Positions 43,926-54,317 of a stretch of 64,000 nt of DNA are shown one piece after another. A program made the translations under genes and the position numbers. This DNA comes from Bacteroidales bacterium (GTDB lineage: Bacteria; Bacteroidota; Bacteroidia; Bacteroidales; P3). The DNA lies in the NCBI GenBank assembly GCA_028708845.1, contig JAQVXZ010000002.1, positions 62,001-126,000 of the forward strand, given 5' to 3'. Each line of letters starts with the position of its first letter. Position 1 is the stretch's first letter. A model generated the notes under the pieces. It was not told where the DNA came from and did no database searches. It was given only the letters and a program-made list of their open reading frames with translations.

Positions 43926-45758
43926 ATGAGAAAAACGGTATTAAGTACTTTATTGATAGGTCTTTTAATATTTACTGCATCATCATGCGGTAGTGTAAAA
44001 GATATGCAAAAGAACCATAACAAAGTGCGCTATCAGGTTTCTCCAAACCCATTAGAGGCACATGGAGACAAGGTTGTAGTTACAATCAATGGTAATATTC
44101 CAGAGGGTTATTTCAGAAAAGATGCAGTAGTTTATATGCAACCAGTACTAACTTGGGAAACAGGTGAAGTAATCCTTTCACAAATGAACCTTAAGGGAAC
44201 AAAGGTAGAAGGAAACGGAAAAGCAATAGACAGAAAAACAGGAGGACGCTTTGTTTATAAAGACACAGTTCAATATAGACAAGGGATGGAAAATGCACAG
44301 CTAACCCTTAACCCTATTGCCTACAAAGCAAAAACAGTTAACGAGGCAGACGCAACTCAATCAGAAGCATTAGAAAACAAGGGAGCAATCAATCTAGGAA
44401 ATGTAAAAATATCTCAAGGTATCAATTCAACCTCCAATAGAGTAGATATTAGAGGAGACCTATCAATTGCACCTCACGCATACGCACCAAAAACAACAGA
44501 AATGATGACAGCCGACATTTACTTTACTGTGAACTTGGCTGACCTTAACTGGAATAACGAACAAAACAAAAAGAATAACGCAAAGAGAGCTATTGATAAT
44601 ATGAAATCATATATAGCAAATAACTCTGTGCCACGTCAAATTTTTGTAAACGCTTGGGCATCTCCAGAGGGTGAAGAATCATTTAACGTTGGACTTTCAA
44701 AAAAGAGAGCAGCAACAACAGAAAAATTAGTAAACTCTATGTTAGATGAAGCCCTAAGAGAAAGAGCAAAATCAGAAAACATTAAGGCAAACGATATACA
44801 AAAATATATCAACGACGCTAAGAAAGACGTAGTTATTCAAACCAATGCAAAAGGAGAAGACTGGACAAATTTCTTACGCCTAGTTGAAGGAAGCTCACTA
44901 AGAGAGAAAAATACAGTTATCAACGTAGTAAAATCACAACCAGATAAAGTACGTAGAGAACAAGAAATTAGAAATATGTCAGTAGTCTTCCGTCAAATAG
45001 AAGAAGATATCCTACCAATACTTCGTAGAGGAGAGATAGCATTTAACTTCTCTGGAATCCAAAAAACAGATCAAGAGATAGCAAAGATGGCAGTAACAAA
45101 CCCAGACGAACTAACTTATGATGAGTTAATGTATGCAGCATCACTAACTTCAAACTACGCAAACAAACTTTCAATTTACAAATCTATCACCGAAAGATTT
45201 GGATCAGAATGGGCAGGATGGAATAACGCAGGAGCAGTATCCCTTAACCTTAACCAATTAGATGAGTCAAGAAGATACCTTGAAACAGCTGATAAATTAT
45301 CACCAAATAACGCAACCATCAAAAACAACCTAGCACTACTTTATCTAGCACTTAGAGACGTAAGCACAGCTGACAAATATATGCAAGAAGCAGTTGAGCT
45401 AGGAAATGACCAAGCTTTGGTTAACCAAGCAATAGTAGACATCAAGAAAGGCAACTATGAAGATGCAGCAAAACACTTAGACGGAAGAAAATGTATATAT
45501 AACCTTGCATTACTTCAACTTCTAACAGGCAATACCGGAAACGCAATCCGTACACTTGATTGTTGCATGGATCAAACCGCAGAAGTAAACTACCTAAGAG
45601 CAGTTTGTTATGCACGCCTTGACGATGTACCGGGACTTGTGAAAAACCTACGTGAAGCATGTAACCAAGAACCAGACTACAAATACAAAGCAAAGAACGA
45701 TATCGAATTCCGTCGTTATATCTCTAACTTAGAATTCCAAACAATAGTGAATAACTAA
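43926..45758 (+). CDS. Lipoprotein with OmpA-like and TPR regions
   Basis: A 610-residue lipoprotein: signal LLIGLLIFTASSCGSVK gives the acylated Cys at about residue 21. Residues 30-220 are beta-rich. At about 235-265, QIFVNAWASPEGEESFNVGL, then SKKRAATTEKLV, resembles the OmpA C-terminal peptidoglycan-binding motif. From about 410 to 560 are TPR-like helices (LDESRRYLETADKLSPNNAT, LRDVSTADKYMQEAVELGND). The combination suggests an outer-membrane lipoprotein contacting peptidoglycan; partners are unknown. A TATTTTTG-like box lies near 43855. Confidence 0.75.
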   Translation: MRKTVLSTLLIGLLIFTASSCGSVKDMQKNHNKVRYQVSPNPLEAHGDKVVVTINGNIPEGYFRKDAVVYMQPVLTWETGEVILSQMNLKGTKVEGNGKAIDRKTGGRFVYKDTVQYRQGMENAQLTLNPIAYKAKTVNEADATQSEALENKGAINLGNVKISQGINSTSNRVDIRGDLSIAPHAYAPKTTEMMTADIYFTVNLADLNWNNEQNKKNNAKRAIDNMKSYIANNSVPRQIFVNAWASPEGEESFNVGLSKKRAATTEKLVNSMLDEALRERAKSENIKANDIQKYINDAKKDVVIQTNAKGEDWTNFLRLVEGSSLREKNTVINVVKSQPDKVRREQEIRNMSVVFRQIEEDILPILRRGEIAFNFSGIQKTDQEIAKMAVTNPDELTYDELMYAASLTSNYANKLSIYKSITERFGSEWAGWNNAGAVSLNLNQLDESRRYLETADKLSPNNATIKNNLALLYLALRDVSTADKYMQEAVELGNDQALVNQAIVDIKKGNYEDAAKHLDGRKCIYNLALLQLLTGNTGNAIRTLDCCMDQTAEVNYLRAVCYARLDDVPGLVKNLREACNQEPDYKYKAKNDIEFRRYISNLEFQTIVNN

Positions 45759-45778
45759 AAGAAAAGACCAAAATAATT

Positions 45779-45818
45779 AGGGGCTAACAACGAAAAATTG
45801 TTAGCCCCTTTTCTTTTT
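45779..45818 (+). terminator. Intrinsic terminator behind the TPR lipoprotein gene
   Basis: A 12-bp perfect stem AGGGGCTAACAA / TTGTTAGCCCCT (45779-45790 with 45798-45809) followed by a T-rich run. Confidence 0.92.
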
Positions 45819-45867
45819 ACAAAACATTCTCACACTTCATTTCCCAAACACCAAGAAACAGAAAAAT

Positions 45868-46042
45868 GAATCGCTTAAAGAATTTCCTGAATCAAAGAAA
45901 GAAAAAATTAGATCAAAGAAAGGATTTCCTAAAACAGCGTTTCATTTGAGTAAGGTGGCAGGTTACACACAGTAAGGTGGCAGGTTACTATGAGTAAGGT
46001 GGCACCTTACTCAAATAATCCTTTGTTTTACTAAACTAATCC
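45868..46042. repeat. Intergenic periodic word array F (GTAAGGTGGCAGGTTAC)
   Basis: AGTAAGGTGGCA begins at 45949, 45971 and 45993, exactly 22 nt apart. The third unit is a full palindrome (GTAAGGTGGCACCTTAC). Flanks continue the beat with other words: GAATC at 45868 and 45889, GATCAAAG at 45911, and TAATCC at 46016 and 46037. The stretch 45819-46141 has no gene. The word recurs inverted in array H. Confidence 0.9.
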
Positions 46043-46141
46043 TTTACTTTAAAAAATTATTACTTGAATTTATTTTTCCAGATAAGGCAACCAGTCAATA
46101 TTTTAGTATATTTGCAGATATAAACTTTAATTTTATTTGAT

Positions 46142-46588
46142 ATGGAAACGATTTTTGAAACAGGTTGTCCTTTTATGGCAATATCTTGGTTATGGTATTT
46201 CATAGCTGTTATTATTTCATTTTCTTTAGGTGCCCTATGGTACGGAGTTCTTTTCATTAAGCCTTGGGCAAAAGCTCTTAGGTATGAATGCGACTGTGGG
46301 GCAGACCTTTCCAAAGGAGAGAAATGTATTTGCAAACCAAAGGCATCATATTTCTTTACTATGTTTATGCAATTGGTATCAACTGCACTTGTGATTCTAA
46401 TGTATTTCATCCTAACCCCTATTTCAATTTGGCTATCTATATTAGTAGTAGTTTCAATATCAGGTTGGATGAAATCAAACTTAAAGTTCCAAATAAATGA
46501 ATGGAAACGTTTCGTAACATTAGCCACAATCGATATAGGTTATTTCTTCATAGTCTCTCTAATTGCAGTAGGTTTCTCACTTCTTTAA
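46142..46588 (+). CDS. DUF1761-like membrane protein
   Basis: A 148-residue protein with four hydrophobic segments. WYFIAVIISFSLGALWYGVL followed by KPWAKAL resembles the start of DUF1761 proteins. An unusual Cys-rich loop (YECDCGADLSKGEKCICK) between helices 1 and 2 could bind a metal. Family function is unknown. A TATTTGC-type promoter box lies about 30 bp upstream. Confidence 0.6.
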   Translation: METIFETGCPFMAISWLWYFIAVIISFSLGALWYGVLFIKPWAKALRYECDCGADLSKGEKCICKPKASYFFTMFMQLVSTALVILMYFILTPISIWLSILVVVSISGWMKSNLKFQINEWKRFVTLATIDIGYFFIVSLIAVGFSLL

Positions 46589-46873
46589 ACTAAATACAAT
46601 CCAGCTGCTTATGATTGCAAATACAGTTCAAGGATAAGAAAAAAATATAGCACTAAGAATAAAAGTAAATCTACTTGTAATTCTCTTTTTCATTGAAAGA
46701 TATTCTCAGATTCTTTCTTTAAATAATACCTTATAACTAATAGAATAAGAGTATGAAACTCTGTTTTTGGCATAGGAAAAGGGTAAGGGATGGACTTGTT
46801 TTTCGTTTTTTAGTAGTTAATTCTATGAAAACAGATTATTTGTTGTAATTTTGTCGATTATTTTATACGATTA
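46589..46873. other. AT-rich spacer, nothing recognised
   Basis: No credible ORF, RNA fold or array was seen. A TAATTTTG box near 46846 is the likely -7 element of the pseudouridine synthase gene. Confidence 0.4.
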
Positions 46874-48280
46874 ATGGAAAGAAACAAGCGCAGTTATGGA
46901 GAGAATAAGCCTGAGAGAGGTCGTTCCCCATTTAAAAAGAGAGAAGATTCATCTTTTAGAGATAGCCGTAGTGGAGATGAATCACGTTCAAGAAGACCTC
47001 GAGTAGAGAGAGAGGAAAGAAGTGAAAGGCCAAGTAGAGCCTACAATAGTGAACGTCCAAAAAGAGATTATGGTCAATCAAGAGACGAAGGTCCAAGAAG
47101 AGATTTTAATAACTCTGGCAGTGACCGTCCAAGAAGAGACTATAATAGTTCATCCCAAGATAGACCAAGAAGAGATTATGGTCAATCAAGAGACGACCGT
47201 TCAAGAAGAAATTTCAATCAATCAGGCGAAGATAGACCAAGAAGAGACTATAATAGTTCATCAGAAGATAGACCAAAGATAAGTATTGACAGAAAAGGTG
47301 GGGGTGAAAACCGTCCAAGGAGAGATTTTAGTCAATCAAGAGATGATCGTCCAAGAAGAGACTATAATAGTGATTCAAGAGGAGGAAGTGACCGCCCAAG
47401 AAGAGATTACGATAGTAGTTCAAGAAGAGATGAAAGGCCGAGAAGAGATTTTGACAGAAGTGGTGGTGGTAGTCGTCCAAGAGTAAGAAGGGATGATGAC
47501 TTCTTCCAAATCTCAGGTGGTTCTTATGGTGGTAAGCCAGAGGTTCACCTAGGAAAAGATGGTTTAATACGTCTTAATAAATATATTTCAAACTCAGGTA
47601 TTTGTTCTAGAAGAGAGGCAGATGAGCTTATAAAAGCTGGTACTGTTACTGTGAATGGAGAGGTTGTTACTGAAATGGGATTTAAGGTTACTATTGATGA
47701 TGTTGTAACTTATGGTGGAGAGAAACTTGTGAATGAACGCAAGAAATACCTCTTACTTAATAAGCCAAAAGGATTTATTACAACACTTGATGACCCTCAA
47801 AATAGGAAAACTGTTCTTAGTTTAATATCTGGTGCATGTAAGGAAAGACTTTATCCTGTTGGTCGTTTGGATAGAAATACTACTGGTCTATTGTTATTTA
47901 CAAATGATGGAGAGATAACTAAAAAATTAACCCACCCTTCATTTGGAGCAAAGAAGATTTACCATGTTGAGCTTGATAAGGCTTTAACTCATGCCGACAT
48001 GCAACAAATTATGGATGGTGTTGAGCTTGAGGATGGAAGAATTGCGGCTGACGATATTCAATATGTTGGAGCAGGAGACGATAAGAAGATTGTTGGAATT
48101 GTGCTTCACTCAGGAAAGAATAGAATTGTAAGAAGAATATTTGCTTCCTTAGGTTACGAAGTGTTTAAACTTGATAGGGTATCCTTTGCTGGTTTAACCA
48201 AGAAGAACCTACCAAGAGGCAATTATCGTTTTCTTACCGATCAAGAAGTTTCATACCTAAAGATGCTTAAGGCAAACTAA
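46874..48280 (+). CDS. RsuA/RluB-family pseudouridine synthase with long Arg-rich N-terminus
   Basis: A 468-residue protein. Residues 1-210 are low complexity, built from units such as DRPRRDYNSSS and GQSRDDRPRRDF. An S4 domain follows (IRLNKYISNSGICSRREADE) and then the catalytic domain with GRLDRNTTGLLLFTNDGE (catalytic Asp near residue 332) and KNRIVRRIFASLGYEV. It would isomerise a uridine in 23S or 16S rRNA; RluB is the closest type by architecture. Arg-rich extensions are seen in Bacteroidota homologues, but this one is nearly half the protein. Confidence 0.85.
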   Translation: MERNKRSYGENKPERGRSPFKKREDSSFRDSRSGDESRSRRPRVEREERSERPSRAYNSERPKRDYGQSRDEGPRRDFNNSGSDRPRRDYNSSSQDRPRRDYGQSRDDRSRRNFNQSGEDRPRRDYNSSSEDRPKISIDRKGGGENRPRRDFSQSRDDRPRRDYNSDSRGGSDRPRRDYDSSSRRDERPRRDFDRSGGGSRPRVRRDDDFFQISGGSYGGKPEVHLGKDGLIRLNKYISNSGICSRREADELIKAGTVTVNGEVVTEMGFKVTIDDVVTYGGEKLVNERKKYLLLNKPKGFITTLDDPQNRKTVLSLISGACKERLYPVGRLDRNTTGLLLFTNDGEITKKLTHPSFGAKKIYHVELDKALTHADMQQIMDGVELEDGRIAADDIQYVGAGDDKKIVGIVLHSGKNRIVRRIFASLGYEVFKLDRVSFAGLTKKNLPRGNYRFLTDQEVSYLKMLKAN

Positions 48281-48380
48281 AGTATAAGATACCTGCGTTT
48301 AGTATTCATCGTTTACTTATGTAGAGGAAGGCTAGTGCTTTCCAATTATAAAAACAAGCTAATTAATAAGAGCTGAGAAG

Positions 48381-51047
48381 GTGAAGAAAAAAATCATAAA
48401 AATTACACTATGGTTAGTTGGGATAATATCCTTTCTAATCATAGTTTCTGTTTTACTGGTCTATGTTAATAGGGAAGAGATTAAGGCAGTTTTTGTTAAA
48501 GAACTAAATAAACAACTCCTTACCGAAATAAAGGTGTCTTCTATTGATATTGAATTCTTCTCAACCTTTCCACTAGCTTCCCTTACCCTAGATAATGTCT
48601 TGGCATACGATGCTTTCCCAAGTGAGCAAGGTATTAAAACAAGAATTAGAGACAAGAACTCCGACGATACTTTATTCTTTTTCAAGAAACTCTACCTAAC
48701 CTTTAATGTTTGGGATATAATCAAAGAGGATTATAATATTAAGACCATTATTGCAAATGATGGCTCATTTAATATGAAGGTTAATAGCAATGCTGAGGTT
48801 AATTATGAGTTTTGGAAACCCAGTGAAAGCAAAAAAGAATCTAATTTCTCCCTTTCTCTTAAGAAGATATCCCTAAATAATATCAAGTATTCCTATAAGA
48901 ACGACTGCACAAAGCAATATTTTGAGATATTTCTTAAGTCCTCACAAGCAAAAGGAGATTTCACTAGCAATCAACAAGAGATAAAGTTTAGGTCTAATTC
49001 CAGGATAAAGAAGATGCAGATAGATAATCTTTTGATTTCCCAAGACAGGGATATGGATATTGATATTGATATTGATTTCTTCAATAATACCATAACTAAA
49101 ACGATGAGCGTTAAGCGAGGAGAATTAGTAATAGATGGATTTAAGTTTGGTCTAACAGGTTCTTTGACCTATGCTGATTCAACCCTTATTTCTCTTTTAG
49201 TTAAGGGAAGAGATATTAACCTTGGAGAAATGATAAGCCTTTTCCCAGAAGATTTCCGCAAGAAATTTAATGATTATGATAGCAAAGGGGAGCTAGTGTT
49301 TAACTTCCAGATGCAAGGCTTAATTGATAAAACAAATATGCCAAGCCTCAATGCAGACTTTATAATTAAGAATGGAGAGCTAAGAAATAAGAAAACAGGC
49401 ATAACCTTCTCAAAGATTAATCTTAAAGGTAATTTCTCAAATGGGGTGAGTAGAAACTCTCAAACTTCATTCCTTAAACTAGATAACTTCTCTTTCTTTT
49501 TCAATGAAGGACAAATAAAAGGCTATGCTAAGTTAAACAACTTCGCAAATCTAAGTCTTGATGCAAATGTAAATGCTGATGTAAGCCTCAAAACACTTCA
49601 TAAATTTATCCAAGTAAAAGAAATAACTGAGCTTTCAGGACAGCTTAACCTTGATTTCAAAATCCAAGGAGATATTAAGAGTTTAGAGCGTGTAAAAGAT
49701 AAGGGCTTCTCAGCAATAAAGATGTCAGGGAAAGGAAGTGTTAAGTCCTTAAACTATACCGATACAAGAATCCCTAAGCCAATAAGGAATCTTTCATCTG
49801 ATTTTATTTTCAATAATACAACAATAGATATTGAAAGACTTAATGGATACTTAGGTAATACCTCAATCCTATTTAATGGTAAGATAGAAGAAATACTTCC
49901 TTATGTATTCAATCAATGCAAAGTGTTTAACCTTGTTGGGGACTTAAAACTAGGAATACTAAATACTAATGACTATATTGATAAAACAGAGAATAAAACA
50001 AATGATAATAAGAACAAAGAAAAGGACGTAAAAGATAAAAAATCAGAATCCTTATTTCCTCTTTTCCTTAATGCAGAACTAAATGCAGAGATAAAGAAAT
50101 TAATATATGAGAAATCAGAAATAGATAACTTCAAATCGAAGATTAAGTTAATAAATGGTAATCTAATCTTAGATGATTTAAGCTTTAACGCCTATGGAGG
50201 TTCGCTTAATGGAAAGATGTCAATGCTTTTGAATAGTGAAAGTCCAAAGCTAATAGGTGATATCAATATCAATAAAGTCAGTTCAAGTAAGTTATTCTAC
50301 TCTATGGATAATTTCGGACAGAGTTCTCTAACAAATAAAAACATTGAGGGAGACATTACAGCTAAGATTAACTTCTCGGCAGAGTTAGATAAGAACAATG
50401 ATTTCTTTAATGATAAGCTCACGGTGAATGCAAAGTATAAGATTGAGAACGGTAAATTAATAGATATTCCTCTAATGAAGAAATTATCGTATTTTGTAGA
50501 TGAATCAGCCTTAAATAGAATTAGTTTTGAAAAGATTGAATCTTCTATTTCAATAAATAAGTCTTGCGTTACCATTGATGAGGTTAAGATTAAATCAAAT
50601 GCAATTAACTTTTCATTCTTAGGCAAACATTATTTTAATAAGAACATTGATTATAGGGCAGAGATTAAGTTGTCGGAGCTTGCAAGTAAGAAGAAAAAAG
50701 CTAAACTAGAGAAAACGCAGAAAGAGTTTGGAGAGATAGAGCAAGATGAATCTTCAAGAACTTCTTTATTTATTAAGATAACAGGAACTACAGATAACCC
50801 AATATTCTCTTACGACACAAAGAAAAGTATAGAGATAGCAAAGCAAAAGCTAAAGGCAGATACAAAAATTATAAGCTCTTCAATCGATAAGGATTTGAAG
50901 TTAGGAATTGAGGAAATGAAGAAGGATAAGAAGAATTGGAAGATTCAAGAAAAGGGAGAGTATGTGATTGAGTGGGGAGATGAGAAGAAAGACACAGTTT
51001 CAAACTCAAAAGATGAGAAAGAGACAAAGTTCAATATTGAATGGTAG
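48381..51047 (+). CDS. AsmA-family envelope protein
   Basis: An 888-residue protein starting at GTG 48381, with one N-terminal membrane helix ([20 protein letters not shown]). The body is long, repetitive and beta-rich, typical of AsmA/YicH bridge-like proteins ([19 protein letters not shown] near the N-terminus; [14 protein letters not shown] and an AsmA_2-like region toward the C-terminus). These proteins are thought to move phospholipids across the periplasm. The C-terminal ~60 residues are charged. gltX follows after 22 bp. Confidence 0.85.
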   Translation: MKKKIIKITLWLVGIISFLIIVSVLLVYVNREEIKAVFVKELNKQLLTEIKVSSIDIEFFSTFPLASLTLDNVLAYDAFPSEQGIKTRIRDKNSDDTLFFFKKLYLTFNVWDIIKEDYNIKTIIANDGSFNMKVNSNAEVNYEFWKPSESKKESNFSLSLKKISLNNIKYSYKNDCTKQYFEIFLKSSQAKGDFTSNQQEIKFRSNSRIKKMQIDNLLISQDRDMDIDIDIDFFNNTITKTMSVKRGELVIDGFKFGLTGSLTYADSTLISLLVKGRDINLGEMISLFPEDFRKKFNDYDSKGELVFNFQMQGLIDKTNMPSLNADFIIKNGELRNKKTGITFSKINLKGNFSNGVSRNSQTSFLKLDNFSFFFNEGQIKGYAKLNNFANLSLDANVNADVSLKTLHKFIQVKEITELSGQLNLDFKIQGDIKSLERVKDKGFSAIKMSGKGSVKSLNYTDTRIPKPIRNLSSDFIFNNTTIDIERLNGYLGNTSILFNGKIEEILPYVFNQCKVFNLVGDLKLGILNTNDYIDKTENKTNDNKNKEKDVKDKKSESLFPLFLNAELNAEIKKLIYEKSEIDNFKSKIKLINGNLILDDLSFNAYGGSLNGKMSMLLNSESPKLIGDININKVSSSKLFYSMDNFGQSSLTNKNIEGDITAKINFSAELDKNNDFFNDKLTVNAKYKIENGKLIDIPLMKKLSYFVDESALNRISFEKIESSISINKSCVTIDEVKIKSNAINFSFLGKHYFNKNIDYRAEIKLSELASKKKKAKLEKTQKEFGEIEQDESSRTSLFIKITGTTDNPIFSYDTKKSIEIAKQKLKADTKIISSSIDKDLKLGIEEMKKDKKNWKIQEKGEYVIEWGDEKKDTVSNSKDEKETKFNIEW

Positions 51048-51069
51048 AATAATAATAAAACAATATAAA

Positions 51070-52602
51070 ATGGAGAGAAAAGTTAGAGTACGTTTTGCGC
51101 CAAGTCCAACAGGACCGCTGCATATTGGAGGAGTTAGGACAGCATTATACAACTATTTATTTGCTAAAAAACACGGTGGAGATTTCCTTCTTAGAATTGA
51201 AGATACAGACCAAACAAGATTTGTTCCTGGTGCTGAAGAATATATTATTGAGGCTTTCGATTGGTTAGGGATAAAGTTTGATGAAGGACAGGGAATAGGT
51301 GGAGATTATGGTCCTTATCGTCAAAGCGACAGGAAGCCAATGTATAAGGAATATGCTGATAAGTTAATTGAGACTTGTTGGGCATACTATGCTTTCGACA
51401 GCCCAGAGGAGCTTGATAATGTTAGAAAAGAATTTGAAAAGGAAAAGAAAAACTTCCAATATGATTGCAATACTCGTGCTGCTTTAAAGAACTCTCTATC
51501 TCTTTCCAAAGAAGAGACTAATACTCTTTTAGAAAATAACACCCCTTACGTTATTCGTTTTAAGTTCCCAAAAGACACAGAAATAATAATTCACGACCTA
51601 ATTAGAGGAGAGGTTAGAATGAATTCTAACTTATTAGATGATAAGGTGCTTTATAAGTCAGATGGAATGCCAACCTACCACTTAGCAAATATTGTTGATG
51701 ACCATTTGATGAAGATATCCCATGTTATACGTGGCGAAGAGTGGTTACCATCTTGCCCATTACATGTTATGCTATATAAGGCTTTTGGTTGGGAAGATAC
51801 TATGCCAAAATTTGCCCACCTTCCACTCCTTCTAAAACCAGAGGGTAACGGAAAGCTAAGCAAGAGAGACGGTGACAGATTAGGTTTCCCTGTTTTCCCA
51901 TTAGAATGGCAAGACCCAATTTCTAAAGAGACTTCATCAGGATATAGAGAGACGGGTTATTTCCCAGAAGCGGTAATAAATATTCTTGCACTCTTAGGTT
52001 GGAACTCAGGAACAGAACAAGAAATATTCACTCTTGAGGAACTAATTGATATTTTCACAATAGAAAGAATATCTAAGTCAGGAGCAAAATTTGACTTAGA
52101 GAAAGCTAAGTGGTTTAATCACCAATACTTCCAACTAATGCCAAACGATAAGATAGCAGAGGAGTATTTGAAAATCTTAAAAGAAAAAGGCTTTAATGCT
52201 TCTTTAGAATTTGCAGAAAAGGTTGTGAGCCTTGTAAAAGAAAGATGCAGTTTCGTTCAGGAGATTTGGGATCAGTCCTCTTTCTTCTTTCTAAGACCAG
52301 AAACTTATGACCAAAAAATAATTAAGAAACGTTGGAAAGAAGATACCCCTCAAAGATTAGGGGAAATAGCTGATATATTAAATTCTATAACAGACTTTAG
52401 TGTTGAAACAACTGACCAAGCTGTTCATTCCTTTATTGAGAAAAACGAACTTAATATGGGACAAATTATGAACTGCCTTCGTTTAAGCATTGTTGGAGAG
52501 GGAAAGGGACCAAACCTATTTGAGATTATTTGTTTGATAGGGAAAGAAGAAACTCTTGAAAGAATAAATACGGCAATAGAAACAATAGGTAAAAATGAAT
52601 AA
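51070..52602 (+). CDS. gltX: Glutamyl-tRNA synthetase
   Basis: A 510-residue class I synthetase charging tRNA-Glu. The ATP signatures are intact: [19 protein letters not shown] (HIGG form of HIGH) and [18 protein letters not shown] (KLSKR form of KMSKS). The real start is ATG 51070; the open frame extends upstream into the AsmA gene but has no support. It overlaps the next gene by eight bases. Confidence 0.96.
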   Translation: MERKVRVRFAPSPTGPLHIGGVRTALYNYLFAKKHGGDFLLRIEDTDQTRFVPGAEEYIIEAFDWLGIKFDEGQGIGGDYGPYRQSDRKPMYKEYADKLIETCWAYYAFDSPEELDNVRKEFEKEKKNFQYDCNTRAALKNSLSLSKEETNTLLENNTPYVIRFKFPKDTEIIIHDLIRGEVRMNSNLLDDKVLYKSDGMPTYHLANIVDDHLMKISHVIRGEEWLPSCPLHVMLYKAFGWEDTMPKFAHLPLLLKPEGNGKLSKRDGDRLGFPVFPLEWQDPISKETSSGYRETGYFPEAVINILALLGWNSGTEQEIFTLEELIDIFTIERISKSGAKFDLEKAKWFNHQYFQLMPNDKIAEEYLKILKEKGFNASLEFAEKVVSLVKERCSFVQEIWDQSSFFFLRPETYDQKIIKKRWKEDTPQRLGEIADILNSITDFSVETTDQAVHSFIEKNELNMGQIMNCLRLSIVGEGKGPNLFEIICLIGKEETLERINTAIETIGKNE

Positions 52603-53338
52603 AGCGATATCGGAAATACAATCCATCACAATAGTAGGACAAGGTAATGTTGCGTGGTTATATAATAATATAATGACTAAACAAGGCTTTGCTGTAAATT
52701 GTATTTCCTCAAGAAAAGAGATAAGGAAAGAGGATTTAGAGGCTGATTTGATTATTATTGCTGTTTCGGATAAGGCAATTGAGGAGGTTATTTCTAAGTT
52801 TAGGTTAGAGAACAACATCCTTGTCCACACTTCTGGCACAATGGATATTGATATTCTTAGAAATTCTGCAAAGAATTACGGAGTTTTTTATCCCCTTCAA
52901 ACAATTTCAAAGGCAATTGAGGTTGATTTTTCCAACATTCCTTTATGTGTAGAGGGAAGTGATGAAAATACATTCTCCTTACTTAATAATTTTGCTAATA
53001 AGCTTTCAAAAAAGGTATATAAGATTAGTTCTAGTCAAAGGAAAGATATTCATATTGCAGCAGTTTTTGCTAATAATTTCACCAATCACCTTTTTGGAAT
53101 TGCCAAACAAGAACTTGAAAAAAAGGATATTCCTTTTGAAATCCTCTTCCCATTAATAGATCAAACCATAGCAAAGATAAAAGAAAACAATCCTTTTGAA
53201 GTTCAGACAGGACCCGCAAAAAGGGGAGATAATTTGATAATGGAAAGCCATAAATCAAGGTTAGGGGATGATGAAAGAGAGATTTATAAGTTATTAAGTG
53301 AGAAGATAATAAAGAAAGATAAAGAGTTAAAAAGATAA
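52595..53338 (+). CDS. Rossmann-like / DUF2520 protein
   Basis: A 247-residue protein with an N-terminal NAD(P)-binding fold ([20 protein letters not shown]). A C-terminal DUF2520 helical domain carries [20 protein letters not shown] and [20 protein letters not shown]. It is related to ProC/F420-NADP oxidoreductase-type dehydrogenases; the reaction is unknown. It overlaps gltX by eight bases. Confidence 0.85.
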   Translation: MNKAISEIQSITIVGQGNVAWLYNNIMTKQGFAVNCISSRKEIRKEDLEADLIIIAVSDKAIEEVISKFRLENNILVHTSGTMDIDILRNSAKNYGVFYPLQTISKAIEVDFSNIPLCVEGSDENTFSLLNNFANKLSKKVYKISSSQRKDIHIAAVFANNFTNHLFGIAKQELEKKDIPFEILFPLIDQTIAKIKENNPFEVQTGPAKRGDNLIMESHKSRLGDDEREIYKLLSEKIIKKDKELKR

Positions 53339-53340
53339 AT

Positions 53341-53503
53341 CTTCGTTTCCTTCTCACGACATACCCATCTCGCACCTCGTGACATGGGTATGTCACACTT
53401 GCTCACATACCCATGTCAGCATCCCTCACATGGGCATGTCAGCGACCGTGACATGGGTATGTCACGAGGTGCGAGATGGGTATGTCGTGAGAAGGAAACG
53501 AAG
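53341..53503. repeat. Intergenic periodic word array G with 44-bp inverted repeat
   Basis: Six copies of ATGGGTATGT or its complement start at 53359, 53384, 53405, 53430, 53453 and 53476 (steps 25, 21, 25, 23, 23), most inside the palindromic word TGACATGGGTATGTCA. The outer arms, 53341-53384 and 53460-53503, are perfect inverted repeats of 44 bp. GC content is visibly higher than in the surroundings. A continuous frame through it is not a plausible gene. Confidence 0.92.
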
Positions 53504-53563
53504 AAAGAGAAGTTTTAAGCATAGAGTTAGCCAATTAGAACAAGGCTTAAGTATTATTTTTCT

Positions 53564-53571
53564 TATATTTG
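53564..53571 (+). promoter_or_regulatory. -7 box of the sirtuin-miaB operon
   Basis: TATATTTG, 38 bp before the ATG at 53609. It lies after array G, so the array is upstream of this promoter and downstream of the preceding gene. Confidence 0.5.
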
Positions 53572-53608
53572 CAAGAGAATATTATAAATAAGCAGTAAAA
53601 AATAGATT

Positions 53609-54310
53609 ATGAAAAACATTGTAGTGCTCACAGGAGCAGGAATAAGTAAGGAAAGTGGAATTGATACATTTAGAGATAGTGATGGCTTATGGGAAAATCA
53701 TAGGGTAGAGGATGTTGCGAATTTTGATTCATGGGTTAAAGATCCAGTCTTAGTTCGTAATTTCTATAATGAAAGAAGGAAACAAGTTATTGAAGCAAGC
53801 CCTAATCAGGCACATAAAGACTTAGTTAGACTAGAAAAGCACTTTAATGTTAATATTATCACACAAAATATAGATGACTTCCACGAAAGAGCAGGAAGTT
53901 CAAACATTATACACCTTCATGGAGAGATTAAGAAGGTTCAATCGGTTAGAGACCCAGATTTTGTTATTGAATTAGAGGGTTGGGAGCTTACAGAAAACGA
54001 TAAAGATATGTATGGAGAGCCTTTAAGACCTCATATTGTTTGGTTTGGAGAGGCAGTTCCTATGATTGAACCCTCAATTGAATTATGCCAAAATGCAGAT
54101 ATATTTATTATTATAGGCACTTCCTTAGCTGTTTATCCAGCAGCAGGACTTATTCACTATACTCCCTCTACTGCAAAGAAATACTTAATAGACCCAAATG
54201 ATGTTAAAGGGGATTTAAGAGGGATTAAGTTTGTGCAAGAAAAGGCAAGTCTTGGAGTGAAAAGGGTGGTGGATGAAATATTATTAGAAAATAAAATCTT
54301 TGAAAATTAG
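53609..54310 (+). CDS. cobB: Sir2-family NAD-dependent deacylase lacking the zinc cysteines
   Basis: A 233-residue sirtuin: VVLTGAGISKESGIDTFRDS (NAD site), TQNIDDFHERAGSSNIIHLHG with the catalytic His, and FIIIGTSLAVYPAAGLI. YNER at about 53-56 matches the Tyr-x-x-Arg signature of class III desuccinylases such as CobB and SIRT5. The four zinc-binding cysteines expected after HLHGE are absent; the only Cys (ELCQNAD) is elsewhere. Zinc-less sirtuins occur in Bacteroidota, so it may still be active. Followed by miaB after seven bases. Confidence 0.85.
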   Translation: MKNIVVLTGAGISKESGIDTFRDSDGLWENHRVEDVANFDSWVKDPVLVRNFYNERRKQVIEASPNQAHKDLVRLEKHFNVNIITQNIDDFHERAGSSNIIHLHGEIKKVQSVRDPDFVIELEGWELTENDKDMYGEPLRPHIVWFGEAVPMIEPSIELCQNADIFIIIGTSLAVYPAAGLIHYTPSTAKKYLIDPNDVKGDLRGIKFVQEKASLGVKRVVDEILLENKIFEN

Positions 54311-54317
54311 AATATAG

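Noticed and set aside
47022-47486. Overlapping plus-strand frames rich in VQEE within the pseudouridine synthase gene
   Set aside because: They are frame-shifted readings of the Arg/Asp repeat; no start context or family.
53379-53591. 70-codon open frame through array G
   Set aside because: Its sequence is just the translation of the repeated palindrome, has no family resemblance, and its complement is equally open.
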